Shown piece by piece: positions 52,347 through 60,353 of a stretch of DNA of 64,000 nucleotides. Positions within the stretch are counted from its first letter, which is position 1; every line of letters begins with the position of its first letter. This stretch comes from JBEPTX01 sp041691795 (GTDB taxonomy: Bacteria; Patescibacteriota; Saccharimonadia; Saccharimonadales; Saccharimonadaceae): assembly GCA_041691795.1 (NCBI GenBank), contig JBEPTX010000001.1, positions 186,001 to 250,000 of the forward strand. The letters run 5' to 3'. The notes below the pieces were generated by a model, which was not told where the DNA came from, did not search any database, and saw only the letters and a program-made list of their open reading frames with translations. The position numbers were made by a program, and so were the translations under genes.

Positions 52347-54158
52347 TTACTGCCCACCGTATCCAGAGCCATAGCCTTGTATGCCATAGAGTGGTTTATG
52401 GTAATCGCTGATCTTGAGCGGTGCGACACCGGCCTTGATCTGATCAGCAGTCGTAATATACAGTTCACTATCACCCTTTTGAATCAGGAGGTAGTTGTCG
52501 GTCAGCCAGCCAAACGCCTTGAAATCACTTTGCGTAGCCAATTGTTGGCCGTTTTCACCGTTTTTGTCACCCACTAATAGCGCGTTTTTGCCATCTCGTG
52601 GTTCGGACCAGAATGTTTTGGTTGCACTTGGTGATATCAGATAGGTTGGATACGCCGCGCCAGTCTCGACATCAGTCTTCGCGACTGTCTTGAGCTGACC
52701 TTGATCGAGTTCAAAATATTGTGTCGGCGCGCCGCCAGGAGGAGTCACGGTATAGTAGGTTTCTAGCGGTCGATAGAGGCTCGCCTGAATAGAGGTATCG
52801 GCCTGTGCAAAACTCTTGATCACCTTTTTGTTGATACCATCTGGACGGACGGTGTTAATTGATGCCTGTTTGTCTGTCGGTAGCGATCCCGAACCGTAGT
52901 AATTTGCAGGCCACCATCGTTTGGTGTACGTTAGTTGATCACCGACGATATACGGGTTATCGATTGATTCGTAGAATGAATCCGCAGCGCTCAGCCCAAC
53001 ACTGGCGTTTTCTTCGATAATCGCAACTTTTTGGCTGTCTGCGTCCAACGTTTTCAAGGCAACACGCTTTGGCTGCCAGTAGGCGGCGTCATTTCGAATC
53101 ACGCTATAGATAAACTGGTGTCCGGACCAGCCAACTAGGGTAAAATCGGCATTTCCTTCATCGAACGTCCCGTGACTATCATCGGAAGTTGTGATCAGTG
53201 TCAGGACATCTGGCTTGCTGGCATCGCGTTTGGATTTGAGTGCCAGGAATTTCCAGTCAGTCGAAGCCAGCAAGCTGGTTGTGTTGTCGTTTTCTGTGCC
53301 CGTTCCTGCCAGGACTACTCGGCGGTCAGAACCGTCAAAATTGGTACGAACGACATCAATTTTGCCACTAAGCTTCGACAGGAAGTACATTTTGCCGCTA
53401 GGCACCAATTGCAGCTGATTTGGGCCGCTTTGGACCAGTTTGGCATCAAGTGAGAGGTAGTGGTCTGCGGTGATAGTGGCGGGCATGTCAGACTTGTCTG
53501 CGGGCAAAATGATTGTGGCTTTACCATCCGCATCCGTTCGTGCTTGGTTATTATCACCTTTAACACTGATCAAAACCCCTTCGACGGCCTTGCCAGTGAT
53601 CCGATCAGTAATCGCGACGGGGACAGATCGACCCGTTGCTGTCACAGAGGTGTCAAATTCTTTGCCACCAGCGAACCACGGCACGGTAATCGTGCTTGTT
53701 TGAGTGCTGTAATATTTCTTTTCGATCTTTAGTTGTTGTGATCCAACAGGGACAGATGCTAATTTTGCAATGCCTTTGGCGTTCGTTTTGGCTGTTTGGC
53801 CCGCGATGGTCACGGTAGCTTCACTGACTGGCTTGCCATTCACAGCGTCTTTGGCCATCACTGTCACCGATTCGCGCCAGAACCAACTGGTCATGGCATA
53901 ACGAGTCACGGGGATCGCCAATAAAATAGCAACAATAACGAGCAACGTCACTGGTAGCGTATAGACTTTTTTGCGCCAAAACCACGCGCCAAAGCGTTTG
54001 AACGGATTTTTTACCGCGACAGTGTCCAGATGTGGTTCAATTTCGACTGATGATTGAGGGTCGTTTTCGACCGCTTCAAGGGCCTTGACCTCCGATACTT
54101 CTTCGGTACTATGATCTGAGTGTGATGATTCATGACGGACAGTGATTTTTTTGGCCAC
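52347..54158 (-). CDS. Membrane-anchored protein with carboxypeptidase-regulatory-like and propeller domains
   Basis: The 603-residue protein has an acidic cytoplasmic N terminus (1-50), one membrane helix (about 68-90), two successive beta-sandwich modules of the carboxypeptidase regulatory type (about 98-165 and 175-235), and then a TolB/propeller-like domain to the end with NFDGSDRRVV and repeated W-containing blades. It ends with a Gly/Tyr-rich tail (GIQGYGSGYGGQ). It lies between pyk and pgk. A sensor or surface scaffold role is possible; nothing points to an enzyme. Confidence 0.65.
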   Translation of the reverse strand: MAKKITVRHESSHSDHSTEEVSEVKALEAVENDPQSSVEIEPHLDTVAVKNPFKRFGAWFWRKKVYTLPVTLLVIVAILLAIPVTRYAMTSWFWRESVTVMAKDAVNGKPVSEATVTIAGQTAKTNAKGIAKLASVPVGSQQLKIEKKYYSTQTSTITVPWFAGGKEFDTSVTATGRSVPVAITDRITGKAVEGVLISVKGDNNQARTDADGKATIILPADKSDMPATITADHYLSLDAKLVQSGPNQLQLVPSGKMYFLSKLSGKIDVVRTNFDGSDRRVVLAGTGTENDNTTSLLASTDWKFLALKSKRDASKPDVLTLITTSDDSHGTFDEGNADFTLVGWSGHQFIYSVIRNDAAYWQPKRVALKTLDADSQKVAIIEENASVGLSAADSFYESIDNPYIVGDQLTYTKRWWPANYYGSGSLPTDKQASINTVRPDGINKKVIKSFAQADTSIQASLYRPLETYYTVTPPGGAPTQYFELDQGQLKTVAKTDVETGAAYPTYLISPSATKTFWSEPRDGKNALLVGDKNGENGQQLATQSDFKAFGWLTDNYLLIQKGDSELYITTADQIKAGVAPLKISDYHKPLYGIQGYGSGYGGQ

Positions 54159-54201
54159 GTAGCATAAGCTCCTTTGTCACCATCATAATCAATTCTGTCG
54201 C

Positions 54202-55620
54202 TTATTCCAAGACTCGAACGCGAATTGTATCGGTACCACCGATAAGACCAGGCTGACGACCACTGACAATAATGACTGTGATCTTTTCATCATCACCGAA
54301 AAATCCGTTATTTCGCAGTTCATGCGCCAGTTCAAAGCCAGCTTTTTCGCCATCTGGGCGCAAAAACGACTTGTTTGCATAACTCAGTGCTAATTGTTGA
54401 GCCGCTCGTGGCTCGCTAGTGACACTAATGATCGGCAGATTTGGTCGGCAGGCAGCAATACTGGCCGCTGTTGCACCTGATTTTGTCTCGGCAACAATCG
54501 CACTGGCGCCTAATTCGTCGGCAAGATTCACCGCCGCGCGTGCAATCGCATTGCGATGGGTCTTTTTGCCCAGAATTGTATCTGTTATTGGCGCAACTGG
54601 TACGTTTTCCTGGGTGTACAATATGACCTTTTTCATAGCCGCAATTGTTTCCAGCGGATATTGGCCGTTTGCTGTTTCATCTGATAGCATCACGGCATCG
54701 GCACCCAAAATCACTGCATTGGCTACATCGCTCACCTCTGCACGCGTGGGTTCCGGCGCGCTGACCATGCTGGCCATCATCTGGGTCGCAACAATCGATA
54801 ATTTACCGTATTTACGGCACAGTGCGATAATTTTGCGTTGGACGATTGGGACCACTTCGGCACCGGCTTCGACTGCCAAATCACCCCTGGCGACCATGAC
54901 CGCATCACTGGCTTTTACGATTTCTTCCAGCACACCATCTTTGATCGCAGCCTTGGTTTCTACTTTGGCAATAATCTTGGCAGTTGATCCGCCGTCCTCG
55001 AGAATTTGGCGCAGTTTGTTGATATCATCTGCACTCTGGATGAAACTGATGGCGACATAGTCGAAATCTTTGGTCAGGCCATATTCGATGTCAGCCAAAT
55101 CTTTCGGAGTCAGAATATCACCACCAAAATCAGTATCTGGCAGATTTAACCCCTTACGGCTCATCATGACGCCGTCGTTGTGGATCTTTAGTTTGATCGA
55201 CGTCGCAGAGGGGATTTCGATCACCGTTGTACGAATTTTGCCGTCAAAGATATAGACTAGCTCGCCAACCTTGACTTTTTCGGCCAAATTGTACTGCATC
55301 GGGAACGTCATGCCGTCATGTTCAACGCCATATGCCAGAATAATTTCGTCGTCTTTTTTGACCTGCGTGTTTTCTTTTAGGATGCCGAGACGAATCTTTG
55401 GCCCCTGTAAATCCTGCAAGATTGCGACTGGTTTGCCAATTTTTGCACTGGCTGCACGAATCCATTCAATCTGTTTATCGCGCTCGGCGTAGTCACCGTG
55501 GCTGAAATTGCAGCGAAAGCAGTTGACCCCTGCTTTGGCCATGTCTTCGATCATTTCATAACTGTTTGTTGGTGGGCCAAGAGTGGCCAAAATTTTTGTA
55601 CGTTTAAAAATAGAACTCAT
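54202..55620 (-). CDS. pyk: Pyruvate kinase
   Basis: The 472-residue enzyme has TKILATLGPPTNSYE near the N terminus, NFSHGDYAERD (about 38-48), the catalytic-loop strand AKVETKAAIKDG and MVARGDLAVEAG (about 242-253, where most enzymes have GDLGVE), followed by ATQMMASM. The regulatory C domain is complete. It converts phosphoenolpyruvate to pyruvate with ATP gain. TACAAT lies 8 nt before the ATG without a Shine-Dalgarno. Confidence 0.96.
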   Translation of the reverse strand: MSSIFKRTKILATLGPPTNSYEMIEDMAKAGVNCFRCNFSHGDYAERDKQIEWIRAASAKIGKPVAILQDLQGPKIRLGILKENTQVKKDDEIILAYGVEHDGMTFPMQYNLAEKVKVGELVYIFDGKIRTTVIEIPSATSIKLKIHNDGVMMSRKGLNLPDTDFGGDILTPKDLADIEYGLTKDFDYVAISFIQSADDINKLRQILEDGGSTAKIIAKVETKAAIKDGVLEEIVKASDAVMVARGDLAVEAGAEVVPIVQRKIIALCRKYGKLSIVATQMMASMVSAPEPTRAEVSDVANAVILGADAVMLSDETANGQYPLETIAAMKKVILYTQENVPVAPITDTILGKKTHRNAIARAAVNLADELGASAIVAETKSGATAASIAACRPNLPIISVTSEPRAAQQLALSYANKSFLRPDGEKAGFELAHELRNNGFFGDDEKITVIIVSGRQPGLIGGTDTIRVRVLE

Positions 55621-55703
55621 GGGTATTTATTGTAGCATATCTATCTCTGTTGGTCAGAGAGTTTCTGTGTGATTACGCAGGTTTGATCTAACATAAGGAA
55701 CCA

Positions 55704-55755
55704 AAGTAAAATACCCATCGGCGAGGATAGGTATTTTACTTGGTGATCTCACCGG
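55704..55755 (-). pseudogene. tRNA-Glu 3'-end fragment with hairpin
   Basis: TTGGTGATCTCACCGG at 55740-55755 repeats exactly the last bases (with CCA) of the tRNA-Glu gene at 55919. Each copy is followed on the minus strand by its own perfect hairpin (here 12 bp, 55704-55741). No rest of a tRNA precedes this copy. The 180-bp spacing suggests a truncated duplication, the remains of an integration event, or a tandem terminator arrangement. Confidence 0.5.
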
Positions 55756-55880
55756 TCCAACGCAAGATGGCAGAATAATCCGTAAACTTCTTATTCAGCC
55801 ATCAGCTAACTACTATCAAATCAATAGATTATGACAGTAGTTGAACCCTTCGGCGTTCAATTCCGCCGCAAAAATGCGTC

Positions 55881-55919
55881 AAAGAAATAGACTCATCGCA
55901 AGGATGAGTCTATTTCTTT
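55881..55919 (-). terminator. Hairpin terminator of tRNA-Glu
   Basis: AAAGAAATAGACTCATC (55881-55897) and its exact complement (55903-55919) form a 17-bp stem with a 5-nt loop and a T-rich distal arm. It begins right at the CCA end and probably ends transcription or guides 3' processing. Confidence 0.75.
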
Positions 55920-55993
55920 GGTGATCTCACCGGGAATTGAACCCGGATTGCCAGGATGAAAACCTGGTGTCCTAACCGTTAGACGATGAGACC
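55919..55993 (-). tRNA. tRNA-Glu (anticodon TTC), CCA encoded
   Basis: The minus strand folds as a cloverleaf: acceptor GGTCTCA/TGAGATC with one G-U pair, D-loop CTAACGGTTAGGA, anticodon stem CCAGG/CCTGG with loop TTTTCAT (anticodon TTC), and T-arm CCGGG-TTCAATT-CCCGG. A73 and CCA are encoded. It is the only tRNA I find in the window. Upstream, TGGTCA-N17-TACAAT near 56207-56235 may be its promoter. Confidence 0.95.
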
Positions 55994-56360
55994 AGATGGT
56001 GAGCGAAATAGAGCGAAAATTAGCTTGCTCATTTTCGATCATTTCCGAAGCATCGAAGTCTCATATGGTGCTTTAGCATCCATCTGAGACTTGATCAGCC
56101 GCGAATATTCCGAGCAATTTGGAGCTCATATGGCTAAATGGATCCATATCAGCCGCATCCTACCACTACCAAACGCTTTCTCGGGGTTGGTAACCGAATC
56201 ATTGTACCAAAAAAATCACCCCTTGACCAGGGGCTTCTCGCACATTATCTCTTCTAGACGAAGAGTACTGTTGGTAGTAGTTCGGCCCTAATGTGGCGTT
56301 ACATCTACACTTTTGCGAGGGAACTCCCTCTCAGTACTCTCCGTCACGAAGTTTTTGGAG
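55994..56360. other. Intergenic stretch upstream of tRNA-Glu
   Basis: No gene is supported in these 367 nt. At 56056-56092 AAGTCTCA/TGAGACTT encloses a second stem around ATGG...CCAT, a strong hairpin within the presumed 5' part of the tRNA precursor. A weaker ATATGG/CCATAT hairpin follows, and GAGGGA/TCCCTC at about 56318-56331 may end the gene at 56361. Confidence 0.5.
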
Positions 56361-56993
56361 CTAGGCGACTCGCCGATGAGCCTCCATCGCAGTGAACATC
56401 CGCTCCCTGCGCTTGTCCGGACGACCGTCACTGGTGTTAGCCAGTTGTGCCGTCGGCTTCGCCCAGAGGCGATATCCACCTTCGACAGTGGACATTGCGT
56501 TAGAACGCAGTTGCGATGTATTGCCTTCCACAAGGGCGGTCTTGATCGCAGCTACCACTTCCCCGCGTAGCTTAGCCACAGAGCAGAGTCGTTCTTCGCG
56601 GTTGTCGATCTGGTCAATGACCTGATCGGCGATCGATTCAGCCATCGCTGCGTACCGAACATCAGCCTTGGCCTCTGCCCACGAATTGGCTTTCGCCTCT
56701 TCGCTCTTGGCACAGGGTTCGAGCACAACAGTGATCTCGCCGCCCATGTCACGAATGACACCACAGACGCAGCCCAAAAGCTGCTTTGTGAGATCGACAC
56801 CCACTTTGTGGTGGGGCGGTTTCTTCTCGACAACTTTCGGCTTGGGGACCGGTTTCTTTCGCCCACCAAGTTTTGCCTTGGGCAAAGTGTACTGAGCGAA
56901 GCCCGTTCCCTGCTGATGTTTGATACTTGCCTGCTGCATAGCCAGGATGGTATCGCGCGGATCGACCTCTTGGACCGAACCTTTATTTACCAT
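56361..56993 (-). CDS. Hypothetical basic protein (210 aa)
   Basis: No family recognised. ATG at 56993 has AGGAGA 3-4 nt upstream. The N-terminal third is basic and Pro/Lys-rich (GGRKKPVPKPKVVEKKPPHHK); the rest has a helical Ala/Glu-rich part (SEEAKANSWAEAKADVRYAAMAES) and three or four cysteines. There is no signal or membrane helix. Codon use is more GC-rich than that of the nearby pyk. It has a TTGACT-N17-TAGGAT promoter at 57068-57096. Confidence 0.6.
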   Translation of the reverse strand: MVNKGSVQEVDPRDTILAMQQASIKHQQGTGFAQYTLPKAKLGGRKKPVPKPKVVEKKPPHHKVGVDLTKQLLGCVCGVIRDMGGEITVVLEPCAKSEEAKANSWAEAKADVRYAAMAESIADQVIDQIDNREERLCSVAKLRGEVVAAIKTALVEGNTSQLRSNAMSTVEGGYRLWAKPTAQLANTSDGRPDKRRERMFTAMEAHRRVA

Positions 56994-57067
56994 AACTCTC
57001 CTAAAAAACCTCGACACACCAGATGATCACTCATCCACTAGGGGAACTGTTCCCGCGTGTTGGGCTC

Positions 57068-57096
57068 ATCCTATAGTTTTTTTAATAAAAAGTCAA
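57068..57096 (-). promoter_or_regulatory. Promoter of the 210-aa hypothetical gene
   Basis: TTGACT (57091-57096), 17-nt spacer, TAGGAT (57068-57073). The leader of about 70 nt contains a GGGGAACTGTTCCC palindrome. Confidence 0.65.
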
Positions 57097-57142
57097 TAAT
57101 TAAGCATAAAAATAACCCCTTATTCAAGAGGTAGGGGTGCCC

Positions 57143-57184
57143 GGGTAGGGCTAGCTGGACATGTACGTCCGGCTAGCCCTACCC
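57143..57184. terminator. Long GC-rich hairpin after the 57238-57860 operon
   Basis: GGGTAGGGCTAGC-GGAC (57143-57160) pairs with GTCC-GCTAGCCCTACCC (57167-57184), 17 of 18 bp with a 6-nt loop. On the minus strand a second CCCCT/AGGGG hairpin with TTATTTTT follows at about 57103-57130 and provides the U tract. Confidence 0.65.
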
Positions 57185-57237
57185 GAAGGAGTTGAATGTC
57201 AGCCCGAAAGAGTGAATCGACCGTTGTACTCGTCGAG

Positions 57238-57453
57238 TTACCTGCAGCGCAGTTCTCCGGCATTCTTCATGCCGAAAAGCACTTTTTTAGCGAGGTTGAT
57301 GTCGGCAACTTGAAAGTCACCGGCGATCTTCTTTGCCAACATGCAGATTCCACCGGTCCGGTAGGCTCCGCCCTTGTTCTTGAAGAACTGGACGACCGCT
57401 TCTTTAAACGCGATTTCTTCTTCGGTGCTAGTCGTGACCTCGGTGGCGGTCAT
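57238..57453 (-). CDS. Hypothetical protein (71 aa), second gene of an accessory pair
   Basis: No family recognised. The ATG overlaps the previous gene's TGA (ATGA), with GAGGTG about 5 nt upstream, so translation is coupled. The 71 residues look like a small helix-turn-helix or ribosomal-associated fold (EEEIAFKEAVVQFFKNKGGAYRTGG...LAKKVLFGMKNAGELRCR), with two cysteines. A longer antisense frame on the plus strand has a chance Shine-Dalgarno and is rejected. Confidence 0.6.
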   Translation of the reverse strand: MTATEVTTSTEEEIAFKEAVVQFFKNKGGAYRTGGICMLAKKIAGDFQVADINLAKKVLFGMKNAGELRCR

Positions 57454-57860
57454 GCCATCACCTCGGTAAGTTCGCGACTTGCTTCGGTTGCAGCCAAGTC
57501 CCCGACAGACTGTTTCCTGCGACGAATGATGCGAAAGATGTGCCCCGGGCTTAAGCTTCTGACCATCAGTGGAATGTCAGCCAGAACGACAGGTTTCTCG
57601 ATGTACTGGTCTGTCAGAAAAAACGTCAGCAGATCCTCGCGCACATCGGTAGGCAGTATGCTTTCATAGACAGCATATTCCTCCTCGGTGAGAGAGTGGC
57701 CTGCGTAGTACTTCTTCAATGCCTCATTGCGCAATTGCTCGACAATGGCATCGACAACCATTTTCATCTCTCGCCGTGAGGGCGTGAGAGTGGTGTCGCC
57801 ATTGTCGCGAATCTTCGCGAGGCAGTTCTTGTACATCTCAAGAGATGCTAAAGAATGCAT
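57450..57860 (-). CDS. Hypothetical protein (136 aa), first gene of an accessory pair
   Basis: No family recognised. ATG at 57860 has AAGGAG about 6 nt upstream and a TTGACA-N17-TATAAA promoter. The product is helical and charged (MHSLASLEMYKNCLAKIRDNGD... PSRREMKMVVDAIVEQLRNEALKKYY), with a basic patch FRIIRRRKQS near the end that could bind nucleic acid. It is GC-rich like its partner. The pair could be a regulator system or a toxin-antitoxin-like module, but nothing specific is recognised. Confidence 0.6.
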   Translation of the reverse strand: MHSLASLEMYKNCLAKIRDNGDTTLTPSRREMKMVVDAIVEQLRNEALKKYYAGHSLTEEEYAVYESILPTDVREDLLTFFLTDQYIEKPVVLADIPLMVRSLSPGHIFRIIRRRKQSVGDLAATEASRELTEVMA

Positions 57861-57913
57861 TCAGACTCCTTGTTGTTGGCGGTTCGTGACGGAAATCCCG
57901 GCACTAACAGCTG

Positions 57914-57942
57914 TTTATACTCCTGCCTAGGTTATTTGTCAA
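57914..57942 (-). promoter_or_regulatory. Promoter of the 136-aa/71-aa gene pair
   Basis: TTGACA (57937-57942), 17-nt spacer, TATAAA (57914-57919). Confidence 0.78.
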
Positions 57943-58006
57943 AGGGTATGTCTGTTAAGCTGCTTCTTATACTGTTGTCATTATGCAGTCTTTGTTATAT
58001 AAATTA

Positions 58007-58035
58007 TTGACATTACAGCATTATTGTGGTAATAT
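58007..58035 (+). promoter_or_regulatory. Promoter of the 634-aa accessory protein
   Basis: TTGACA (58007-58012), 17-nt spacer, TAATAT (58030-58035). The leader is about 40 nt with AAGGAG near 58064-58069. Confidence 0.82.
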
Positions 58036-58080
58036 GGTAATGATAAGTTGTTAAACAAGTCACAAGGAGAGATAAGTTAT

Positions 58081-59985
58081 ATGCCTAATAAGAATATTGA
58101 ACCCAGCCTACCTAACCCATCCGTGGAAGATCACGCTGCAATTGCAGCAAAGAAAGCTTGGCGCGCCAAGCTTGGTCAGAATTTATTCGCAAGAAACCGC
58201 ACTCCTGCGGAATCTGCTGTCGTAACTTCTGATAATAGTGATTCTAACGACGACCATGCACCTAGGTCCGCTGCAAGTTCAGCCCACGAAAGCATAGATC
58301 TTGATCTCAATAATGACCGAGCTATATTTGGCGCACCCTCTCCATACGACGCCAACAACACCGATATACTCGATCGCCCTACTCACTCATCTCAACTCCC
58401 TGACGCTGATCCTGCTTCTGTTCCAGATGCAGATACAAGTCAACAACTGCGAGTAAACCTCCCTCGCGTACCGCGTGGTAATTATCCATATAGTATGGTA
58501 GTAACTCGTGTCGAGCAATTATTCGAAGGAACACACGAAGAAAAGAAAATTGGCTTTTTTGACCAAGATACTATTGATTACATCAACACTCCTCGTGGCA
58601 AAAAAAGCTGGAAAAACTGGCGTGGTGAAAAGAACCCGATGCCCGAAGAAACTCCTCTTAGTGAGTTAACATTCGCTCGTTCAGTTCTTGCCGAAGCAAG
58701 CTTCGCTGCCCGTGATGGTAGCCTTGCTATGGGTATGACCAAAAAGAAGCATGAAAAAGCTACGACTGCATACGGCCAAGCCCTCAAAGCATATATCGAT
58801 GAAATCACCACTGAACACGGTGCAAATTTATCACCAAAGGAACAAGAGCAACTTCGTACCGAGTTCTACGAACGCGAAAAGGGTGTCCTGGGCGGCGAAG
58901 AAGCTCAGCATTATTTGACCGAGACCGAAGATGCGAGCGGATCATTTATCACCCGAAACGCCAAGCGATTCAACAAACTGAGTACTGGCAACAAAATCCT
59001 TGTCACCGCTATCGGTGGTGCCGCTATTGCTGGCCTTGGTTTCGGACTCGCTATCACCGGTGGTGCCGCAGGTGCTGCTGTTGCAGTAAAGTCTGCAAAA
59101 CTAAGCCGTAACCTGTTCAAAGCAGAGGCAAAACGCCTCGAAGCAAAAGGTCTTGTTGATGAAAACGTCACAGATCTACAAAAAGCACAGGCAGAAAAAG
59201 ACGTCCTAGTGGCTGCTAAAAACGGCAAAAAAATGACTGTTAATCAGATTCTTGACCTACGACAACGCCAAAAGGATTCAACGCTACGAGATCTGAGTAG
59301 CGACTTCCGCATAGACAATACCACTGGTGCTGCTATGTCATATGAATTTGAATACAAGCAAGCCTACGATGGATACGTTGCTGAAAAACGAATGCAGAAG
59401 AATGTATTCACTATGGATTATGCAGCCTTCAAATACGACAGGCAGTTTAATAGAGGCACTACAGCTATCGAATTGCAGCTGGAAGAAGAAAGTATGCGGA
59501 AACGTAAAGCAGCTGGTAAAGCAGTCATCGCGACATTCGCTGGTGGCGCGATTGGTGCCGCAATCGAATATATTCCGGGCGTTGACCGTGTTACCGGAAG
59601 TATGCAGAACTGGGTGAGCGATCACAATCCATTTGCTGGACATGGCAGTAATGACAATGCCCCTACGGACAATAAGCCAGAGGTAAAACCACCTGCAGCT
59701 CCAAAACCACCTGTTGTTGAAGTGCCAAAACTTTCACCGGAATCACAATACTTGTTTGGTGACTATGCCAAATACCCTATGATTAACATCCAGGTACCCG
59801 AAGGGAGTAGCATTTGGGATCAACTGCAACAAACTGTTGATACGAACTCACCAAACCTTCCCTACGAGGAAAAGCAACGACTTGTTGGCAATATGGTTGA
59901 CGCACTTCGCGCCCAAAACCCAGGTATCGACCTAGATAACATTCCTGCTGACTTTACGACTCAACTCGTTATCCCTCGTGCTTAA
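58081..59985 (+). CDS. Large accessory protein with Gly-rich hydrophobic segments and LysM-like C terminus
   Basis: ATG at 58081 follows AAGGAG by 11 nt and gives 634 residues. The order is: disordered N terminus (1-130); charged helical middle (about 130-290); a Gly/Ala-rich hydrophobic segment (about 305-340, AIGGAAIAGLGFGLAITGGAAGAAVAV); a long basic helical part; a second hydrophobic segment (about 487-507, AVIATFAGGAIGAAIEYIPG); a Pro linker; and a C-terminal domain (about 555-634) with VPEGSSIWDQLQQ...NPGIDLDNIPADFTTQLVIP, resembling a LysM-type module. There is no signal peptide. The hydrophobic hairpins recall pore-forming or membrane-inserting effectors. Function is unknown. Confidence 0.68.
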   Translation: MPNKNIEPSLPNPSVEDHAAIAAKKAWRAKLGQNLFARNRTPAESAVVTSDNSDSNDDHAPRSAASSAHESIDLDLNNDRAIFGAPSPYDANNTDILDRPTHSSQLPDADPASVPDADTSQQLRVNLPRVPRGNYPYSMVVTRVEQLFEGTHEEKKIGFFDQDTIDYINTPRGKKSWKNWRGEKNPMPEETPLSELTFARSVLAEASFAARDGSLAMGMTKKKHEKATTAYGQALKAYIDEITTEHGANLSPKEQEQLRTEFYEREKGVLGGEEAQHYLTETEDASGSFITRNAKRFNKLSTGNKILVTAIGGAAIAGLGFGLAITGGAAGAAVAVKSAKLSRNLFKAEAKRLEAKGLVDENVTDLQKAQAEKDVLVAAKNGKKMTVNQILDLRQRQKDSTLRDLSSDFRIDNTTGAAMSYEFEYKQAYDGYVAEKRMQKNVFTMDYAAFKYDRQFNRGTTAIELQLEEESMRKRKAAGKAVIATFAGGAIGAAIEYIPGVDRVTGSMQNWVSDHNPFAGHGSNDNAPTDNKPEVKPPAAPKPPVVEVPKLSPESQYLFGDYAKYPMINIQVPEGSSIWDQLQQTVDTNSPNLPYEEKQRLVGNMVDALRAQNPGIDLDNIPADFTTQLVIPRA

Positions 59986-60026
59986 GCACAAGCTCATTAC
60001 ATTATCCGCAATCTGTCAAATAATCA

Positions 60027-60055
60027 TTGACTTTTTAGCACAAACGTGATAATAT
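60027..60055 (+). promoter_or_regulatory. Promoter of the Cys-Pro-repeat protein
   Basis: TTGACT (60027-60032), 17-nt spacer, TAATAT (60050-60055). It is followed by an unusually long leader of nearly 300 nt. Confidence 0.78.
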
Positions 60056-60353
60056 AGTACCAGCTGGGAGCATGATTTGGGAGTCATCACCAGAGAGCAT
60101 TGACAATCCATGTATATATACATGTTATTGCCTATGACATTCAAAGACAGAAGCGTGCACACTACCCCAGTAATTTGCGTGCTTCTGTCTTTGACATGTT
60201 CATAGACAGTAATATGAACTCACAAGATAAAACTTTGATACCATCCGGCCCTGACCTCTGAACGAGGCTGTGTCGTGGACATATGTCGTATGTCTATAGC
60301 ACAGCCCCGTTCAACAGGAACGGCGCCTTAGCCCCTTGAAAGGGGTGAAAAAA
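60056..60353 (+). promoter_or_regulatory. Long structured 5' leader of the Cys-Pro-repeat protein gene
   Basis: Two strong hairpins stand out. CAAAGACAGAAGC pairs exactly with GCTTCTGTCTTTG (60142-60193). GAACG-GGCTGTG pairs with CACAGCC-CGTTC around an inner GGACATA/TATGTC stem (60260-60312). A third, CCCCTTGAAAGGGG (60332-60345), covers the Shine-Dalgarno and could hide it. The layout suggests control of translation; the ligand or partner is unknown. Confidence 0.6.

Noticed and set aside
57196..57669. 157-codon plus-strand frame with GAAGGAG upstream
   Set aside because: It is antisense to two genes with coupled ATGA overlap and a good promoter; the ribosome-site match is part of the hairpin flank.
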